From a virus: a stretch of DNA of 31,497 bases. The notes under the pieces are model-generated. The model saw nothing but the letters and a program-made list of their open reading frames with translations. It had not been told where the DNA came from and searched no databases. Positions 1-9,100 of the stretch are shown piece after piece. Each line of letters opens with the position of its first letter. Positions within the stretch are counted from its first letter, which is position 1. The translations under genes were made by a program, and so were the position numbers. The stretch spans positions 1-31,497 of IMG/VR virus record IMGVR_UViG_3300034198_009554; one strand, written 5' to 3'.

Positions 1-149
1 TCTAAGAATATCTCTGGATATGCTGTTTTGTTCTCGTGGATATTGCTTGGCCCAAAATGCCAGTCGAAACTGTAGTCCTTAGTCATATCATTTAAATGAA
101 ACTGATATGTAGGAGTAACAATATCGTCGAGAACAATTACATCATCCAT
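1..149 (-). CDS. Partial CDS, N-terminus only; possible 2OG-Fe(II) oxygenase
   Basis: An open frame starts with ATG at 149-147 and runs 49 codons off the left edge. Its ATG overlaps the ligase stop codon by one base (TAATG), the usual arrangement of coupled genes here. The visible protein begins MDDVIVLDD and continues with FDWHFGP near residues 28-34. This start pattern (a short hydrophobic strand, acidic residues, then an aromatic 'F-W-x-F' stretch) resembles the N-termini of phage 2OG-Fe(II) oxygenases. No catalytic residue lies in the visible part, so the family call is only a guess. That a gene starts here is well supported by the overlap and the uninterrupted frame. Confidence 0.6.
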   Translation of the reverse strand, partial: MDDVIVLDDIVTPTYQFHLNDMTKDYSFDWHFGPSNIHENKTAYPEIFL

Positions 150-1444
150 TAGATCTTTTCGCCAGCTGTAAAACCACGGAATCGCAGGAATCTTGGAAAG
201 CGCAAACTATAAGTTCCGTCCTGATTTTGGGTAATAGCATCTGCACGGACTTCAACTACTTGCCCGTCAACTTTGCATGACCAAAACTCATCGCGATCTT
301 CATCGCTAAATCCAGAACCTACATTGACCTTGATCAACTTGCCGTCCTCAGTACCTTCGCAAACTAATGCACCCATCTTGCCTACGTTACGGCCGGTGCC
401 TTCCTCTGTTTCTAGTACAGTGAGACTAACTTCAATAAATGGCTTTTGCTTTAACCAGCTGGTTGAGCGTTTGCACTCGTAAGGAGCATTAGGATCTTTA
501 ATCATAATACCTTCAAACCCTTTGGCAATAGCTTCCTTATTAAATTCTTTAAACTGCATCTCGCCAACGTATCCATCTAAGTCAACTTCAGTTTGTTCAA
601 TAACATCGATGCTACCACACTTGACAAAAGTGGGTTTAAGCGTTTTGAGTAATGCAGAGCGGCGGCGCTGGCCCATTACTGATTTACCTTTTTGGAATTC
701 TGAAAGCGGCACAATGTCGAACAACATAAGACGTGCATCTTGTGCTTGGACGTCATCTTTGCGATGAACCTGATTCATTAGATCTTGGAAGCTCTTGCTG
801 ACTACTTCTCCGTCGAGCACATAGCTTCTACCCAAGTCATCGATATTAGCCAAAAGGCTATCTGATATGTGGCTAAAGTTTTCCAACACTTTGCCATTTC
901 TTGTGTATTGAACAACGGTTCGAGCTTCATAGTTGACAACGGTGATACATCGTACTCCGTCCAACTTTGGTTCGAGCAGTTTAACACCTGTAATTTTCTT
1001 CTCATGATTGGCTCCATCATGGGCAAGCATACATTCGAATACAGGGATAGGATCAATGCTTGTTCCTTTTACTGCTTTATTTACAGTCTTTTCGCTTACG
1101 CCGCAACGCAGGTCCTTGATAAGGATACGGCGATACCAGTAGTTCCACTGATCACCTGTGCTTGCGGCTAGGGCAAGTTCGATAGCATTTTTAGCATCGT
1201 TACCTGTAAGCTGACGTGTATAAAGCAAATGTGCTAATTCTTGGAATGCCTGATAGGGCAAGCCTTGTCCGTCAGGACCTGAGTGCGTAGGAACCTTCTT
1301 AACACCAAAGGTTATATAATTGTTGAGTGCGAGATGCACACCTGCAAAGAATTCAGTGTTGCCGGCTTTGGCTTCACGTTCAATAATAGCTTCTTTAGCC
1401 AAACGACTGTTATCTGATTCAAGCTCTTTGATGATATTATGCAT
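149..1444 (-). CDS. ATP-dependent DNA ligase
   Basis: A 431-aa nucleotidyltransferase of the ATP-dependent DNA ligase family, which seals nicks during phage replication, recombination and repair. Motif I is EPKLDGVR at about 158-165, with K160 as the expected AMP-accepting lysine. Motif III is VLDGEV (209-214), motif IV GFEGIMIK (309-316) and motif V SWLKQK (329-334). The rest of the C-terminus (from about 335) looks like the OB-fold domain, with a basic end (RFPRFLRFRGF). Length lies between the T7-type (about 360 aa) and T4 gp30 (487 aa) ligases. The start is supported by AAAGG about six bases upstream and by a consensus sigma70-type promoter at 1471-1499, so it can be transcribed independently of the genes upstream. 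It is the last complete gene of a leftward operon. Confidence 0.93.
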   Translation of the reverse strand: MHNIIKELESDNSRLAKEAIIEREAKAGNTEFFAGVHLALNNYITFGVKKVPTHSGPDGQGLPYQAFQELAHLLYTRQLTGNDAKNAIELALAASTGDQWNYWYRRILIKDLRCGVSEKTVNKAVKGTSIDPIPVFECMLAHDGANHEKKITGVKLLEPKLDGVRCITVVNYEARTVVQYTRNGKVLENFSHISDSLLANIDDLGRSYVLDGEVVSKSFQDLMNQVHRKDDVQAQDARLMLFDIVPLSEFQKGKSVMGQRRRSALLKTLKPTFVKCGSIDVIEQTEVDLDGYVGEMQFKEFNKEAIAKGFEGIMIKDPNAPYECKRSTSWLKQKPFIEVSLTVLETEEGTGRNVGKMGALVCEGTEDGKLIKVNVGSGFSDEDRDEFWSCKVDGQVVEVRADAITQNQDGTYSLRFPRFLRFRGFTAGEKI

Positions 1445-1470
1445 GGTTACCTTTCTAACTGTATAGCTAT

Positions 1471-1499
1471 ATTATAGCTGATTTTTACCAGTTTGTCAA
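1471..1499 (-). promoter_or_regulatory. Consensus sigma70-type promoter for the ligase gene
   Basis: Read on the minus strand, TTGACA (1499-1494) is followed by exactly 17 bases and then TATAAT (1476-1471), a perfect match to the bacterial sigma70 consensus. Expected transcription start is near 1464, leaving about a 20-base leader with AAAGG before the ligase ATG at 1444. The -35 box lies inside the last codons of the upstream 83-aa gene. A promoter this strong fits early or middle expression by host RNA polymerase, in contrast to the TATAAATA-type boxes elsewhere. Confidence 0.85.
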
Positions 1500-1736
1500 G
1501 ACCTGAATGGTTAATTCGGTGTTTAAACCGTTGGTTATACGCACTTTACCACTTACTTTGGTAGCATAAGTCATTGTAAAAGTTGAACGAATATTGCCTT
1601 TTTCGGTTAACCAATGCAGGAAAACCTTACAATTTGGGCTAGGAACTAGGATAGCTTCATCGCCAAAATCCTGCTCTAAAACAGCATTTCCGCCCATTTG
1701 GATCTGTCTAGTGTGTAATTGTTTGTACAAGCTCAT
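1485..1736 (-). CDS. Small hypothetical protein (83 aa)
   Basis: I do not recognise this protein. A start at 1736 is preferred over an in-frame ATG at 1763 because ATG 1736-1734 overlaps the stop of the upstream oxygenase as ATGA, the dominant coupling style in this window; the earlier ATG would give a 31-base overlap. The product is a soluble protein with no membrane segment and no signal peptide. It has strand-like alternation in its second half (FTMTYATKVSGKVRITN) and only one cysteine. Its 3' end contains the -35 box of the ligase promoter. Real coding status is inferred from the ATGA overlap and from its filling the space exactly. Confidence 0.65.
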   Translation of the reverse strand: MSLYKQLHTRQIQMGGNAVLEQDFGDEAILVPSPNCKVFLHWLTEKGNIRSTFTMTYATKVSGKVRITNGLNTELTIQVLTNW

Positions 1737-2326
1737 ATCAAAGGAATCCAATGATTTTCCCATACTCGGTTGTCAATAAACTCGCCGGGGACAATATCGA
1801 ACGCAATAGTAATCCTTGGTCTGTCTTTAATCTTCCAAGGAATGTTTCTGTGTAGGTCATTACTGCTCAACCCCATAACCAGCATGTTGTCGCGTCCTAC
1901 TACATCGATTAGCTCATACTCATCGTTATGTTCTAACACACCCCGATACTGATCTGCTACATCTCTGCTTTGTTTGTAATGGTGCGGCTGTAATGCATAG
2001 GTAGTTTTACTCACGTCAACATCTAAACAATAGTATCCGTGCCAGGCCTGCATGTGTTCGGGCCAATGGTGATGCCAGCCAATACTTTCTGCACCTTCCT
2101 CGTAGATATTGATCCACGCTTGCATATAGTGTATTTTGTCAGTAGTCTTAACAGTTTGCCAGAACTGGCTTATTTCTTTAAACAGTTCCCATAGGGGCTG
2201 TGCAGAAAACATAAACACATTATATTTTTCAAATGTTTTTGTTGTGCCTTTGAATCCGTTAGAATCAACAGAATCTTCAGGATAACGAATCTTAACTGTA
2301 TTTGCGGCCATCATGGTACTGGCCAT
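1733..2326 (-). CDS. 2OG-Fe(II) oxygenase-like protein
   Basis: A probable 2-oxoglutarate/Fe(II)-dependent dioxygenase of the prolyl-hydroxylase-like type common in marine phages. With the start at 2326 (197 aa), GWHHHWPEH at 83-91 occupies the place of the proximal metal motif. It contains HxH rather than a clear HxD. After a GYYCLDVD strand, the distal half reads DLHRNIPW (H159) and RITIAFDI (R171), matching the distal iron-binding His and the 2OG-binding Arg. The open frame extends up to an ATG at 2458, but that would overlap the IscA gene by 77 bases, so the first ATG after the IscA stop was chosen. No good ribosome-binding site is visible for it, so the start is uncertain. Substrate unknown. 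Confidence 0.7.
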   Translation of the reverse strand: MASTMMAANTVKIRYPEDSVDSNGFKGTTKTFEKYNVFMFSAQPLWELFKEISQFWQTVKTTDKIHYMQAWINIYEEGAESIGWHHHWPEHMQAWHGYYCLDVDVSKTTYALQPHHYKQSRDVADQYRGVLEHNDEYELIDVVGRDNMLVMGLSSNDLHRNIPWKIKDRPRITIAFDIVPGEFIDNRVWENHWIPLI

Positions 2327-2381
2327 CAAATTTTTAAGATTAAGGTTTAGTTGCTTTATCTTGAAATAACCTGCGGTCCAC

Positions 2382-2690
2382 TCACTCTGGGCTGAATGAG
2401 CTTCCACATCCGCAGGTTGTAACCGCGTTGGGGTTTTTAATACTAAATTGGGATCCATTAATATCTTCTTTATAATCTATCGTAGCATCGGTTAGATATT
2501 GCATACTCATAGAATCCACTACTACGTTATCAAACTCGAAGTCATCTTCGTTGAGTGTATTCTCTATGGTAAAACCGTATTGCATACCGCTACATCCGCC
2601 ACCTTGCACAAATGCACGGACGTACTTGCTACCATCTTCTAGTAAGATGTCAGCTATTTTAATCTTTGCAGATTCTGTAATAGTAATCAT
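2382..2690 (-). CDS. A-type iron-sulfur cluster carrier (IscA/ErpA/HesB family)
   Basis: A 102-aa protein of the A-type Fe-S carrier family, which holds and delivers Fe-S clusters to apo-proteins. All three conserved cysteines are present: C33 in GGGCSGMQY and C93/C95 in TTCGCGSS, with the usual spacing and total length. The start overlaps the stop of the halogenase-like gene as ATGA, so the two are translationally coupled. HesB-like proteins are known from T4-like cyanophages. A second, diverged copy sits at 4003-4329 on the other strand. Possible clients in the window are the radical SAM enzymes. Confidence 0.9.
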   Translation of the reverse strand: MITITESAKIKIADILLEDGSKYVRAFVQGGGCSGMQYGFTIENTLNEDDFEFDNVVVDSMSMQYLTDATIDYKEDINGSQFSIKNPNAVTTCGCGSSFSPE

Positions 2691-3943
2691 AATATCATCC
2701 TTCCACCAGTATTTAAGTTGCGTTCTACGGCCTCGAGAGTTTTCTTGTTCTTTTCAAGATCGGTAAAATAGTTGTAGCCAAACTTTTTATCTATCAAGTG
2801 TAAGTGATAACCGCTGAACACCCAACTTTCAGCAAAATGAGGCAGGCCATCTTGTCCTTTACGGAAGCAATCAACCAATGCTCTTTTAAAGTGCGGGCTG
2901 TTCATTATAGTCTTGGTTGAGCGTTCTTTTGCCATACGCCAGAACGGAGTATCAAACGTACTTCCACCGTGATAGAAGAAACAGATCAAGTGCTCTAGTT
3001 GGACAGCATAGTCAATAAATCGTTCATTGACATCTTCTATTTTTAAATTGCCTTTTAAGAATTCTATAAACAAATAGTTTACATATATGTAGAAGTAGAT
3101 TCCTGTAGCGGTAATAGGTTCAAAGAAAATAGCACGGTTGCCGTTTTTAAGAACGTTACCTTCAAATACAGTTTTTGCGTAGTAGCTATTAAAATGATAG
3201 TCAACTGGCGCACCTTTGCGTCCAATCTTATCCGGAGTTGTGTTGAATATTTGAGCCATGTCTTCTAGAGCTTCTTCTCTAGTAGTTACAGTATCATTAT
3301 ACATATAACCGTGTGTATGTCTAGTAGTCAGCGGTACTCCAAACATCCAGCCATTTTTTGTAGCCATATGTTCAGTGTACTGCCAGTTGCCAGGTTCTTC
3401 TACAGTATGTATGATTCCGCTGTTAATGCTAATGCTTTCTGCAATATTATACTGATCCCAATCTGTAGGGCTTCCTCTAGTATCAACTACAAAATCAAAG
3501 TACTCAACGCGGCCGTCAATAGTTATATTAACTCCGCGGGCTAGATTTTCTAAGCTAGAAACTGTGCCTTGCATTAGACTAAACTTGTTAGGCCAACGCT
3601 CTAGGCACTTTTTAAACACATACTCTTTTAGTTTAAAGTTGTTAATGTGTATAGCCACACCACCGTCTAACAAGGGATTAAACCAATCCTGTTCGCGCCA
3701 GTTGATGAATTTATTACCAAATTTTAGTGTACTATCCATTTCATGCAGGTCTTCCATGAATTCAAACCCGCATGCTTGTTCTAGAACTGTAATGAATCCA
3801 GAATTAGTACTTTCGCCGATCTGGAACATAGGAATGTTAGGATCGTGTATGTTTACGACCTTTATTCTGTTGGGAACATTTGCACAAAGCTGTGCAGATG
3901 TAATGACTCCGGCGGAACCTGCTCCTAATACGGCTATTTTCAT
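2687..3943 (-). CDS. Flavin-dependent tryptophan-halogenase-like protein
   Basis: A 418-aa flavoprotein of the tryptophan halogenase family. The N-terminus has the FAD-binding Rossmann motif GAGSAG (7-12). [11 protein letters not shown] has a lysine (K74) in the position of the catalytic lysine of PrnA/RebH, and GWMFGVP (198-204) replaces the diagnostic WxWxIP motif with Phe for the second Trp. EPITATG (275-281) aligns with the family's EPLESTG, so the Glu-Ser pair next to the chloride site has become Thr-Ala. Halogenation may therefore be altered or lost, or the halide differs. The cyanophage enzyme VirX1 shows that marine phages do carry active halogenases of this family. First gene of a leftward operon, with a late-type box about 42 bases upstream. 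Confidence 0.82.
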   Translation of the reverse strand: MKIAVLGAGSAGVITSAQLCANVPNRIKVVNIHDPNIPMFQIGESTNSGFITVLEQACGFEFMEDLHEMDSTLKFGNKFINWREQDWFNPLLDGGVAIHINNFKLKEYVFKKCLERWPNKFSLMQGTVSSLENLARGVNITIDGRVEYFDFVVDTRGSPTDWDQYNIAESISINSGIIHTVEEPGNWQYTEHMATKNGWMFGVPLTTRHTHGYMYNDTVTTREEALEDMAQIFNTTPDKIGRKGAPVDYHFNSYYAKTVFEGNVLKNGNRAIFFEPITATGIYFYIYVNYLFIEFLKGNLKIEDVNERFIDYAVQLEHLICFFYHGGSTFDTPFWRMAKERSTKTIMNSPHFKRALVDCFRKGQDGLPHFAESWVFSGYHLHLIDKKFGYNYFTDLEKNKKTLEAVERNLNTGGRMIL

Positions 3944-3968
3944 ATTGTTTTTCTTTATAGTTTTATGC

Positions 3969-3976
3969 GCTAAATA
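3969..3976 (+). promoter_or_regulatory. Possible T4-type late promoter box, rightward
   Basis: GCTAAATA matches the T4-type late box TATAAATA at six of eight positions and lies 26 bases before the ATG of the rightward IscA-like gene. It would drive the IscA/tail operon. The match is weak in AT-rich DNA, and support comes mainly from its position in a divergent intergenic region. Confidence 0.35.
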
Positions 3977-3984
3977 CAGGTAGA

Positions 3985-3992
3985 TATTTATT
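3985..3992 (-). promoter_or_regulatory. Possible T4-type late promoter box, leftward
   Basis: On the minus strand this reads AATAAATA, seven of eight matches to TATAAATA, and lies about 42 bases upstream of the halogenase-like start. An identical box stands in the same role in front of the leftward operon starting at 17657. Confidence 0.5.
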
Positions 3993-4002
3993 GTAGCATA
4001 TT

Positions 4003-4329
4003 ATGATCAATTTAACAACTGAAGCCGTTAAAAAAGTAAGCGAAAATCTTAAAAAGCGCGGTAAAGGTGCGGGGATCAGGATAGGCGTAAGAACAACAGG
4101 GTGTAGCGGTCTAGCCTATGTGCTAGAATACGTCGACAAATACGAAAGTGAAGAGGGTGTTATCAACTATGCCCAGCAGGACTTTGTAGTATTGGTCAGT
4201 CAAAAAGATGATCCTTATCTACGTGGCCTAACAATGGATTGGGTGCGTAATGGTCTTAATGAAGGCTTTGATTTTTCAAACCCAAATGAAAGAGATCGTT
4301 GCGGGTGCGGAGAAAGTTTTAGAGTTTAA
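4003..4329 (+). CDS. A-type iron-sulfur cluster carrier, second copy (IscA-like)
   Basis: A 108-aa A-type Fe-S carrier, closer to bacterial IscA than the copy at 2382-2690. It has GIRIGVRTTGCSGLAYVLEY with C34 and ends in CGCGESFRV with C100 and C102. The C-terminal GLNEGFDFSNPNE stretch is also typical of cellular IscA. Length and cysteine spacing are normal, so it should be functional. It is the first gene of the rightward operon that continues into the tail proteins, 11 bases before the next ATG. This suggests expression together with virion genes. Confidence 0.92.
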   Translation: MINLTTEAVKKVSENLKKRGKGAGIRIGVRTTGCSGLAYVLEYVDKYESEEGVINYAQQDFVVLVSQKDDPYLRGLTMDWVRNGLNEGFDFSNPNERDRCGCGESFRV

Positions 4330-4340
4330 CAGGAAAGTAA

Positions 4341-5255
4341 ATGGCCACAAGTAAAATTACCAAAGATACCTTCAACGGGATACAGGCAAAAATTGCTTCT
4401 ATTCTAGGAGCGCCTGATCAATCTCAAGTAGATTTGGGATACAACTTGACCTTTAATAGTTCACAAGTCCAGACCAATGCTATAGTCTACGGAGACGATG
4501 CAAACAAAGCCATTGGCGATCTTAACACCATTGTGCAACACCAAACTGGGTATCCCACTGCATTACCTTTATTTTCCCAAGGTCAATTAATTACCGTAAA
4601 TGATTTAACACAGCTATCATCTATCACTACTTCTGCTGTGACATCTCGTAATACAGTAGCGGCATCATTGTTAGCTGTAAAAATTTCCGACTCTTATAGT
4701 GATGGTAGTACCTGGAGTACCCTAAGACAACATGGAGTTACTTTAGATTGGGGTAACAATAATAATTTCCGAGGATGGACTAACGCCGGCGGCTTTATAA
4801 CGGTTTCGGCCAGCTTCTCTGGTGGTAGCGGAACTAGACAAACAGGGTCATGGGCAACCTTATTAAATTCAGCAGGTACTCTTGTATTTTCAGGTAACGC
4901 CGCGTTTCAGACCAACAGCGATCGACCCGGCAGTATCCCCAATGGCGGATTATATAATATTATACAAAATGGACAATCACCCGGCCATGATGGTATCGCT
5001 TTTAGATTATTAGCGACAGAAGCAAACTATACATCCAATACTTACAAGCTGACTATTAATCCTTATCCAGACGGAACTGGAATGTTTAACTGCACTGGAT
5101 TCACACTAACAGCGACTATGACTGACCCGCACACTGCTCCTGCTCACACTTCGGATGACTATATCGATTCGTTGTTCTCTTGGTCAGTTAATACATATTA
5201 TGCTTACCAACAACAAGTACCAACCGTAGTTGGCACAACAAATACTATAACCTAA
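4341..5255 (+). CDS. Tail-fibre/virion structural protein, module A
   Basis: A 304-aa protein rich in Ser, Thr, Gly and Asn with no cofactor motif, as expected of a beta-rich phage surface protein. The N-terminal segment (about 5-70: DTFNGIQAKIASILG, then SSQVQTN and a second helix) and the middle motif DWGNNNNFRGWTNAGG match the C-terminal part of the 1451-aa protein two genes downstream (DWNLLQSKISAVLG, SSQVQTN, DFGSNRAFREFWNGGG). It therefore belongs to a three-member paralogous set. AGGAAAG precedes the ATG. A role in the tail tip, fibre or baseplate decoration is inferred from composition, context and resemblance to structural proteins of marine T4-like phages. Confidence 0.75.
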   Translation: MATSKITKDTFNGIQAKIASILGAPDQSQVDLGYNLTFNSSQVQTNAIVYGDDANKAIGDLNTIVQHQTGYPTALPLFSQGQLITVNDLTQLSSITTSAVTSRNTVAASLLAVKISDSYSDGSTWSTLRQHGVTLDWGNNNNFRGWTNAGGFITVSASFSGGSGTRQTGSWATLLNSAGTLVFSGNAAFQTNSDRPGSIPNGGLYNIIQNGQSPGHDGIAFRLLATEANYTSNTYKLTINPYPDGTGMFNCTGFTLTATMTDPHTAPAHTSDDYIDSLFSWSVNTYYAYQQQVPTVVGTTNTIT

Positions 5256-5265
5256 GGAATAAACT

Positions 5266-6120
5266 ATGTCACAAGTATCACATAACGATTGGAATCCCCT
5301 AGTAAGTAGTATACAGACTATTATGACCAGCTGGGGTGTAGGATACAGCAGTTATGCAGTTGCTACTGGAAACACAGTTAATCATAATGATTTCAATGCA
5401 CTGGTCAGCGATATTAATGTATGCTACCAACACATATATGGTACTAACAGTTCGATTTCAACAGTGGCTCAAGGAACTCGGATATCACAGGCCTATTTGA
5501 CAAACGCTTCTGCCGCTGTTAGCAATATCGTTACCAATCGTTACGCGGCTACTTCCAGTATACGAACACAAGTCACATTCTACGACAGTGGTAATGTACC
5601 TGTTGGCCCCTTCAACAGCTATTGGACCGTGCAGTGGACTGTTAATTGGGGAAGCTCTAGTGCTTACCAGCTGTTTTGGAATAACGGTGGTTATTTTGAA
5701 TTTGCAACAGGTGGCGGAGGAGGATCAAACGGTCAAAGCGTTGAGATTGGCAAACTGTTTCAAAACATGGGAGTCCTTGTTATGACTGCTAATAGCTGTT
5801 ATCAATCAGGACAAACTTGGACTGGTACCATTTATTTCCAAGGAGCCTTAAATGCTGCCTCCGGAGGATCAACTTGGCTTTATCTCTCTAATCCAGATTC
5901 GTCATACACTGCGGATTATATGACAGTAGCCTATACTCCAAACGGCACATTCACTTCAGCCAGCTCAGCTGTAGTTACCTTGGCTGTTTATAATGGACGA
6001 ACAACTTTGGGGGGAGCGCCTAATACAATATTAACATCTGGAGAGGGTGTGTTCTATCTTAACTATGTCAACGGGCATAGCTTATCAAGTATCACATTAA
6101 CCAGCCAGACAACAGTCTAA
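5266..6120 (+). CDS. Tail-fibre/virion structural protein, module B
   Basis: A 284-aa Gly/Ser/Thr-rich protein homologous to its upstream neighbour and to the C-terminal third of its downstream neighbour. It carries the module twice in short form at the N-terminus (SHNDWNPLVSSI and NHNDFNALVSDINVCYQHIYG), followed by NWGSSSAYQLFWNNGG near 135-150. CYQHI is shared almost exactly with the 1451-aa protein. The ATG follows AAGGA at good distance, and the same TAAGGAATAA string (stop plus ribosome-binding site) also precedes the next gene. No enzymatic motif is visible. Probably a virion component acting with the two neighbouring proteins. Confidence 0.75.
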   Translation: MSQVSHNDWNPLVSSIQTIMTSWGVGYSSYAVATGNTVNHNDFNALVSDINVCYQHIYGTNSSISTVAQGTRISQAYLTNASAAVSNIVTNRYAATSSIRTQVTFYDSGNVPVGPFNSYWTVQWTVNWGSSSAYQLFWNNGGYFEFATGGGGGSNGQSVEIGKLFQNMGVLVMTANSCYQSGQTWTGTIYFQGALNAASGGSTWLYLSNPDSSYTADYMTVAYTPNGTFTSASSAVVTLAVYNGRTTLGGAPNTILTSGEGVFYLNYVNGHSLSSITLTSQTTV

Positions 6121-6128
6121 GGAATAAT

Positions 6129-9100
6129 ATGAGCGATCTAAAAGAGTATATAGTAATAGTACACAACATCGAAGACAAGCAGGCTTTGCATGATGAAATT
6201 ATCAACTCGGGAGGCAGTGAATGCGTTCCTGATCGTGAAGTAGAATGCGCATTGAATCCAACTACCAGTCGTTGTACTCATTATATGATGACTGAAGAAG
6301 AAGCTCAATTGCTAATGAATGATCCTAGAGTTTGGGATATTTCTAGAACAGCACAAGACCTAGGAATTGAATTCAGACCAAATTCTTCATACACACAGAC
6401 TTCTAATCTTTGGAGTAGAGGTTATATAAGCGCACAAGGTGATAATAACTGGGGTATGCTTAGAGCAGTCGAAGGTGTGCAGAGATTCCAATGGGGTAGC
6501 GACAGTCCACAACAGTTGTACGATGTTTCAGCTACGGTCAATATACCACATGCAGGAGATAATGTAGACGTTGTGATAGTAGATGGTCACGCAGATCCAG
6601 CTCACCCAGAGTTTGCCCTTAATAGCGACGGCACAGGTGGAACTAGATACAATCAATTCAACTGGTTAAGCCTTAACAGCGGGTTATGGGGAACAGCTAA
6701 CGGTACCTATATATACACTCCATATGGTCAATCACAAGGAGCCACTGCCGCGTTAGAAGCAAATAATTCGCACGGTTCACACGTTGCGGGTACTGCATGC
6801 GGTAACACTAACGGATGGGCGAGAAAAGCAAACATCTATAATATATATCCATATGGCGGCAATGATAGCAATACCTTTAACTTTACTACCAATCAGTTCA
6901 TCAACAGTTACTTTTTCGAATACGTAAGGTATTGGCATCAGACTAAAGCGATTAATCCTGCAACAGGCACTAGAAACCCTACCATAATGAACAATAGTTG
7001 GGAAACAGGCGTAACTGTTAATATTTCCGCAATCACTTCAATAAATTATCAAGGCACAACATATACCGCCCCATCAGGCGGCTTTAGTCAAGCAACACTA
7101 AATGGTTTTGGAATTCCTGACTATACTTCTACACAAATTAAATTTCCTATTAGATATTCTCCGTACGAAGCACAGGTGCAGGATTGTATAAATGCAGGAA
7201 TCATAGTCACAGCCGCCGCAGGCAATAGTTCATATAAAATCGCCAGAGATGATCAATCAGGAACTGATCCTGATTATAATAATAGTGTCACGTATACATC
7301 GAATGGCAGTACCGTTACTTACAACTATAACAGAGGATCTTTCCTTGCATGTAGTAACACAATTTTAGTAGGAGCTCTAAGTTCTTCATACATTGATATT
7401 AAATCAGGGTATTCTAATACCGGTCCCCGCATAGATGTATTTTCGCCCGGATCTTATATTATGAGTTCTTTCTTTAACACCACAGCTTTCGGCGGTGTTC
7501 CTGATGCTAGAAATACCAATTACTATCAAGGAAAGATTAATGGAACCTCAATGGCCTGTCCACAGGTAACAGGCTTGTTAGCTACACTTTTAGAAATATT
7601 TCCTACAGCCAGCCAAGCCGATGCTCAGACCTATCTAGCTACCAATTCAAAAACTGGCCAAATGCAAGACGGAGGATATAATGTTATCAACCCAAACTAT
7701 GATACAGGCAAGTTACAAGGAGCTCCAAACAGAACGTTGTATGCCTATTGGCCTCCATCACCAACAGCTACAGTCGCCATACCATCAGTCACTGTTAAGA
7801 CAGGTAGTCAAGTTAAATTTACTCCAGTAGTAGGTTCGGGAGGAGTTGGTAATCTTGTTTATACTATTAATCCTGCACTACCAAGCGGTACCAGTTTTAC
7901 AGGTTGGATAGAATCTATACCAGGAAACACAGCCAACGCCTATCTACACATAACCGGCGGAAACGCTTCTTTACTACAGGTTAATGATTATATTACAGGA
8001 CCGGGAATTGTCGATAGTACATTTTTATCATTTCCAACAGACGGAACACAGGCAATTTTTACCATTTATCCCGGTTATAGCTCTAATGTGGGTAGTGCTG
8101 GCAGTCCTATCACGTTCAATAACGGCATGCATATAAATTCTACCACAGGTGAAATTACAGGCAGGACCGATACAACACAAGGATCAACTTCGTATACGGT
8201 TACAGTTACTGGTAACGGAATATCTACACAGCAAAACTTTTCTCTTACTGTACAGACTCAGGCCATCTACTATAGAACCAATGAAGTCTCGTATGGAACA
8301 GATCTTTTACAGCGTTGCGACATCTATCAGCAATTTAATTCAACTCCGAAGGGTGTTATTTTGTGGGTACATGGCGGAGGATTTACAGGGGGAGCCAAAT
8401 CTCCATTTGGGTATCAGTCTAACCAAGGCGGTAATTGGGTCAATGATTATCATCAGATAAATCAACTGGCTAACCAAGGTTATATTGTTGTTAACTGTAA
8501 CTATAGATTAGCCAATGCTTTGGGATCCGATGATGCCAATCAATATGTTCCAGCTGGAGGTAGTACTGGAAACTATTTTCCAGCCGGTGGTAACGATATC
8601 GAAACAGTGATAAGATTCTGTACTATTGCAGGTGCAGGAAGTTCTTTTAGCTCAGTTTGGGATTATGTTGTTACTGCGGTTAATACTTACGGTCTTATAA
8701 TATCTGGAGCAAGCGCCGGTGGTTGGATGGTAGCGTATGCCGGCATGAAATATATTAATGATTATGGCAATAATAAAATCCTTGCAATATGTCCAGTAGT
8801 AGGTCCGATGGATCTTGATTATGTAACACTAAACGACTCTACTATTAGTGCAACTGCTAAAGGCATAGCTGATAATTTTATCAATAGTTCTCCTAATAAT
8901 AGTTCAGCATTACGTGCGGCAAGTCCTAGATATCTTTATGGTACTACAGGTAGTCCCGGAATTTGGCATTCTGCTGTGCTAAATTCCGGAGTAAAGTGGA
9001 TCTTTGTTAACAACCTAAACGATACTCTTGTAGTGCCCGCGTTAACTGATAATTTTATTAACACATTGCAATCTGAATTAGGCAACACTCGAGTAACGTA

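Noticed and set aside
869-1171. 100-codon frame on the strand opposite the DNA ligase
   Set aside because: It lies entirely antisense to conserved ligase motifs, has no ribosome-binding site, and is of low-complexity hydrophobic composition.
2327-2458. Upstream ATG (2458) for the oxygenase at 1733-2326
   Set aside because: It would overlap the IscA-like gene by 77 bases; the Fe(II)/2OG residues all lie well downstream. A weak AGAAG before it keeps it as a minor alternative.
8149-8460. 103-codon frame inside the 1451-aa adhesin gene
   Set aside because: It is in another phase within the well-supported Ig/esterase region and has no family features or initiation signal.
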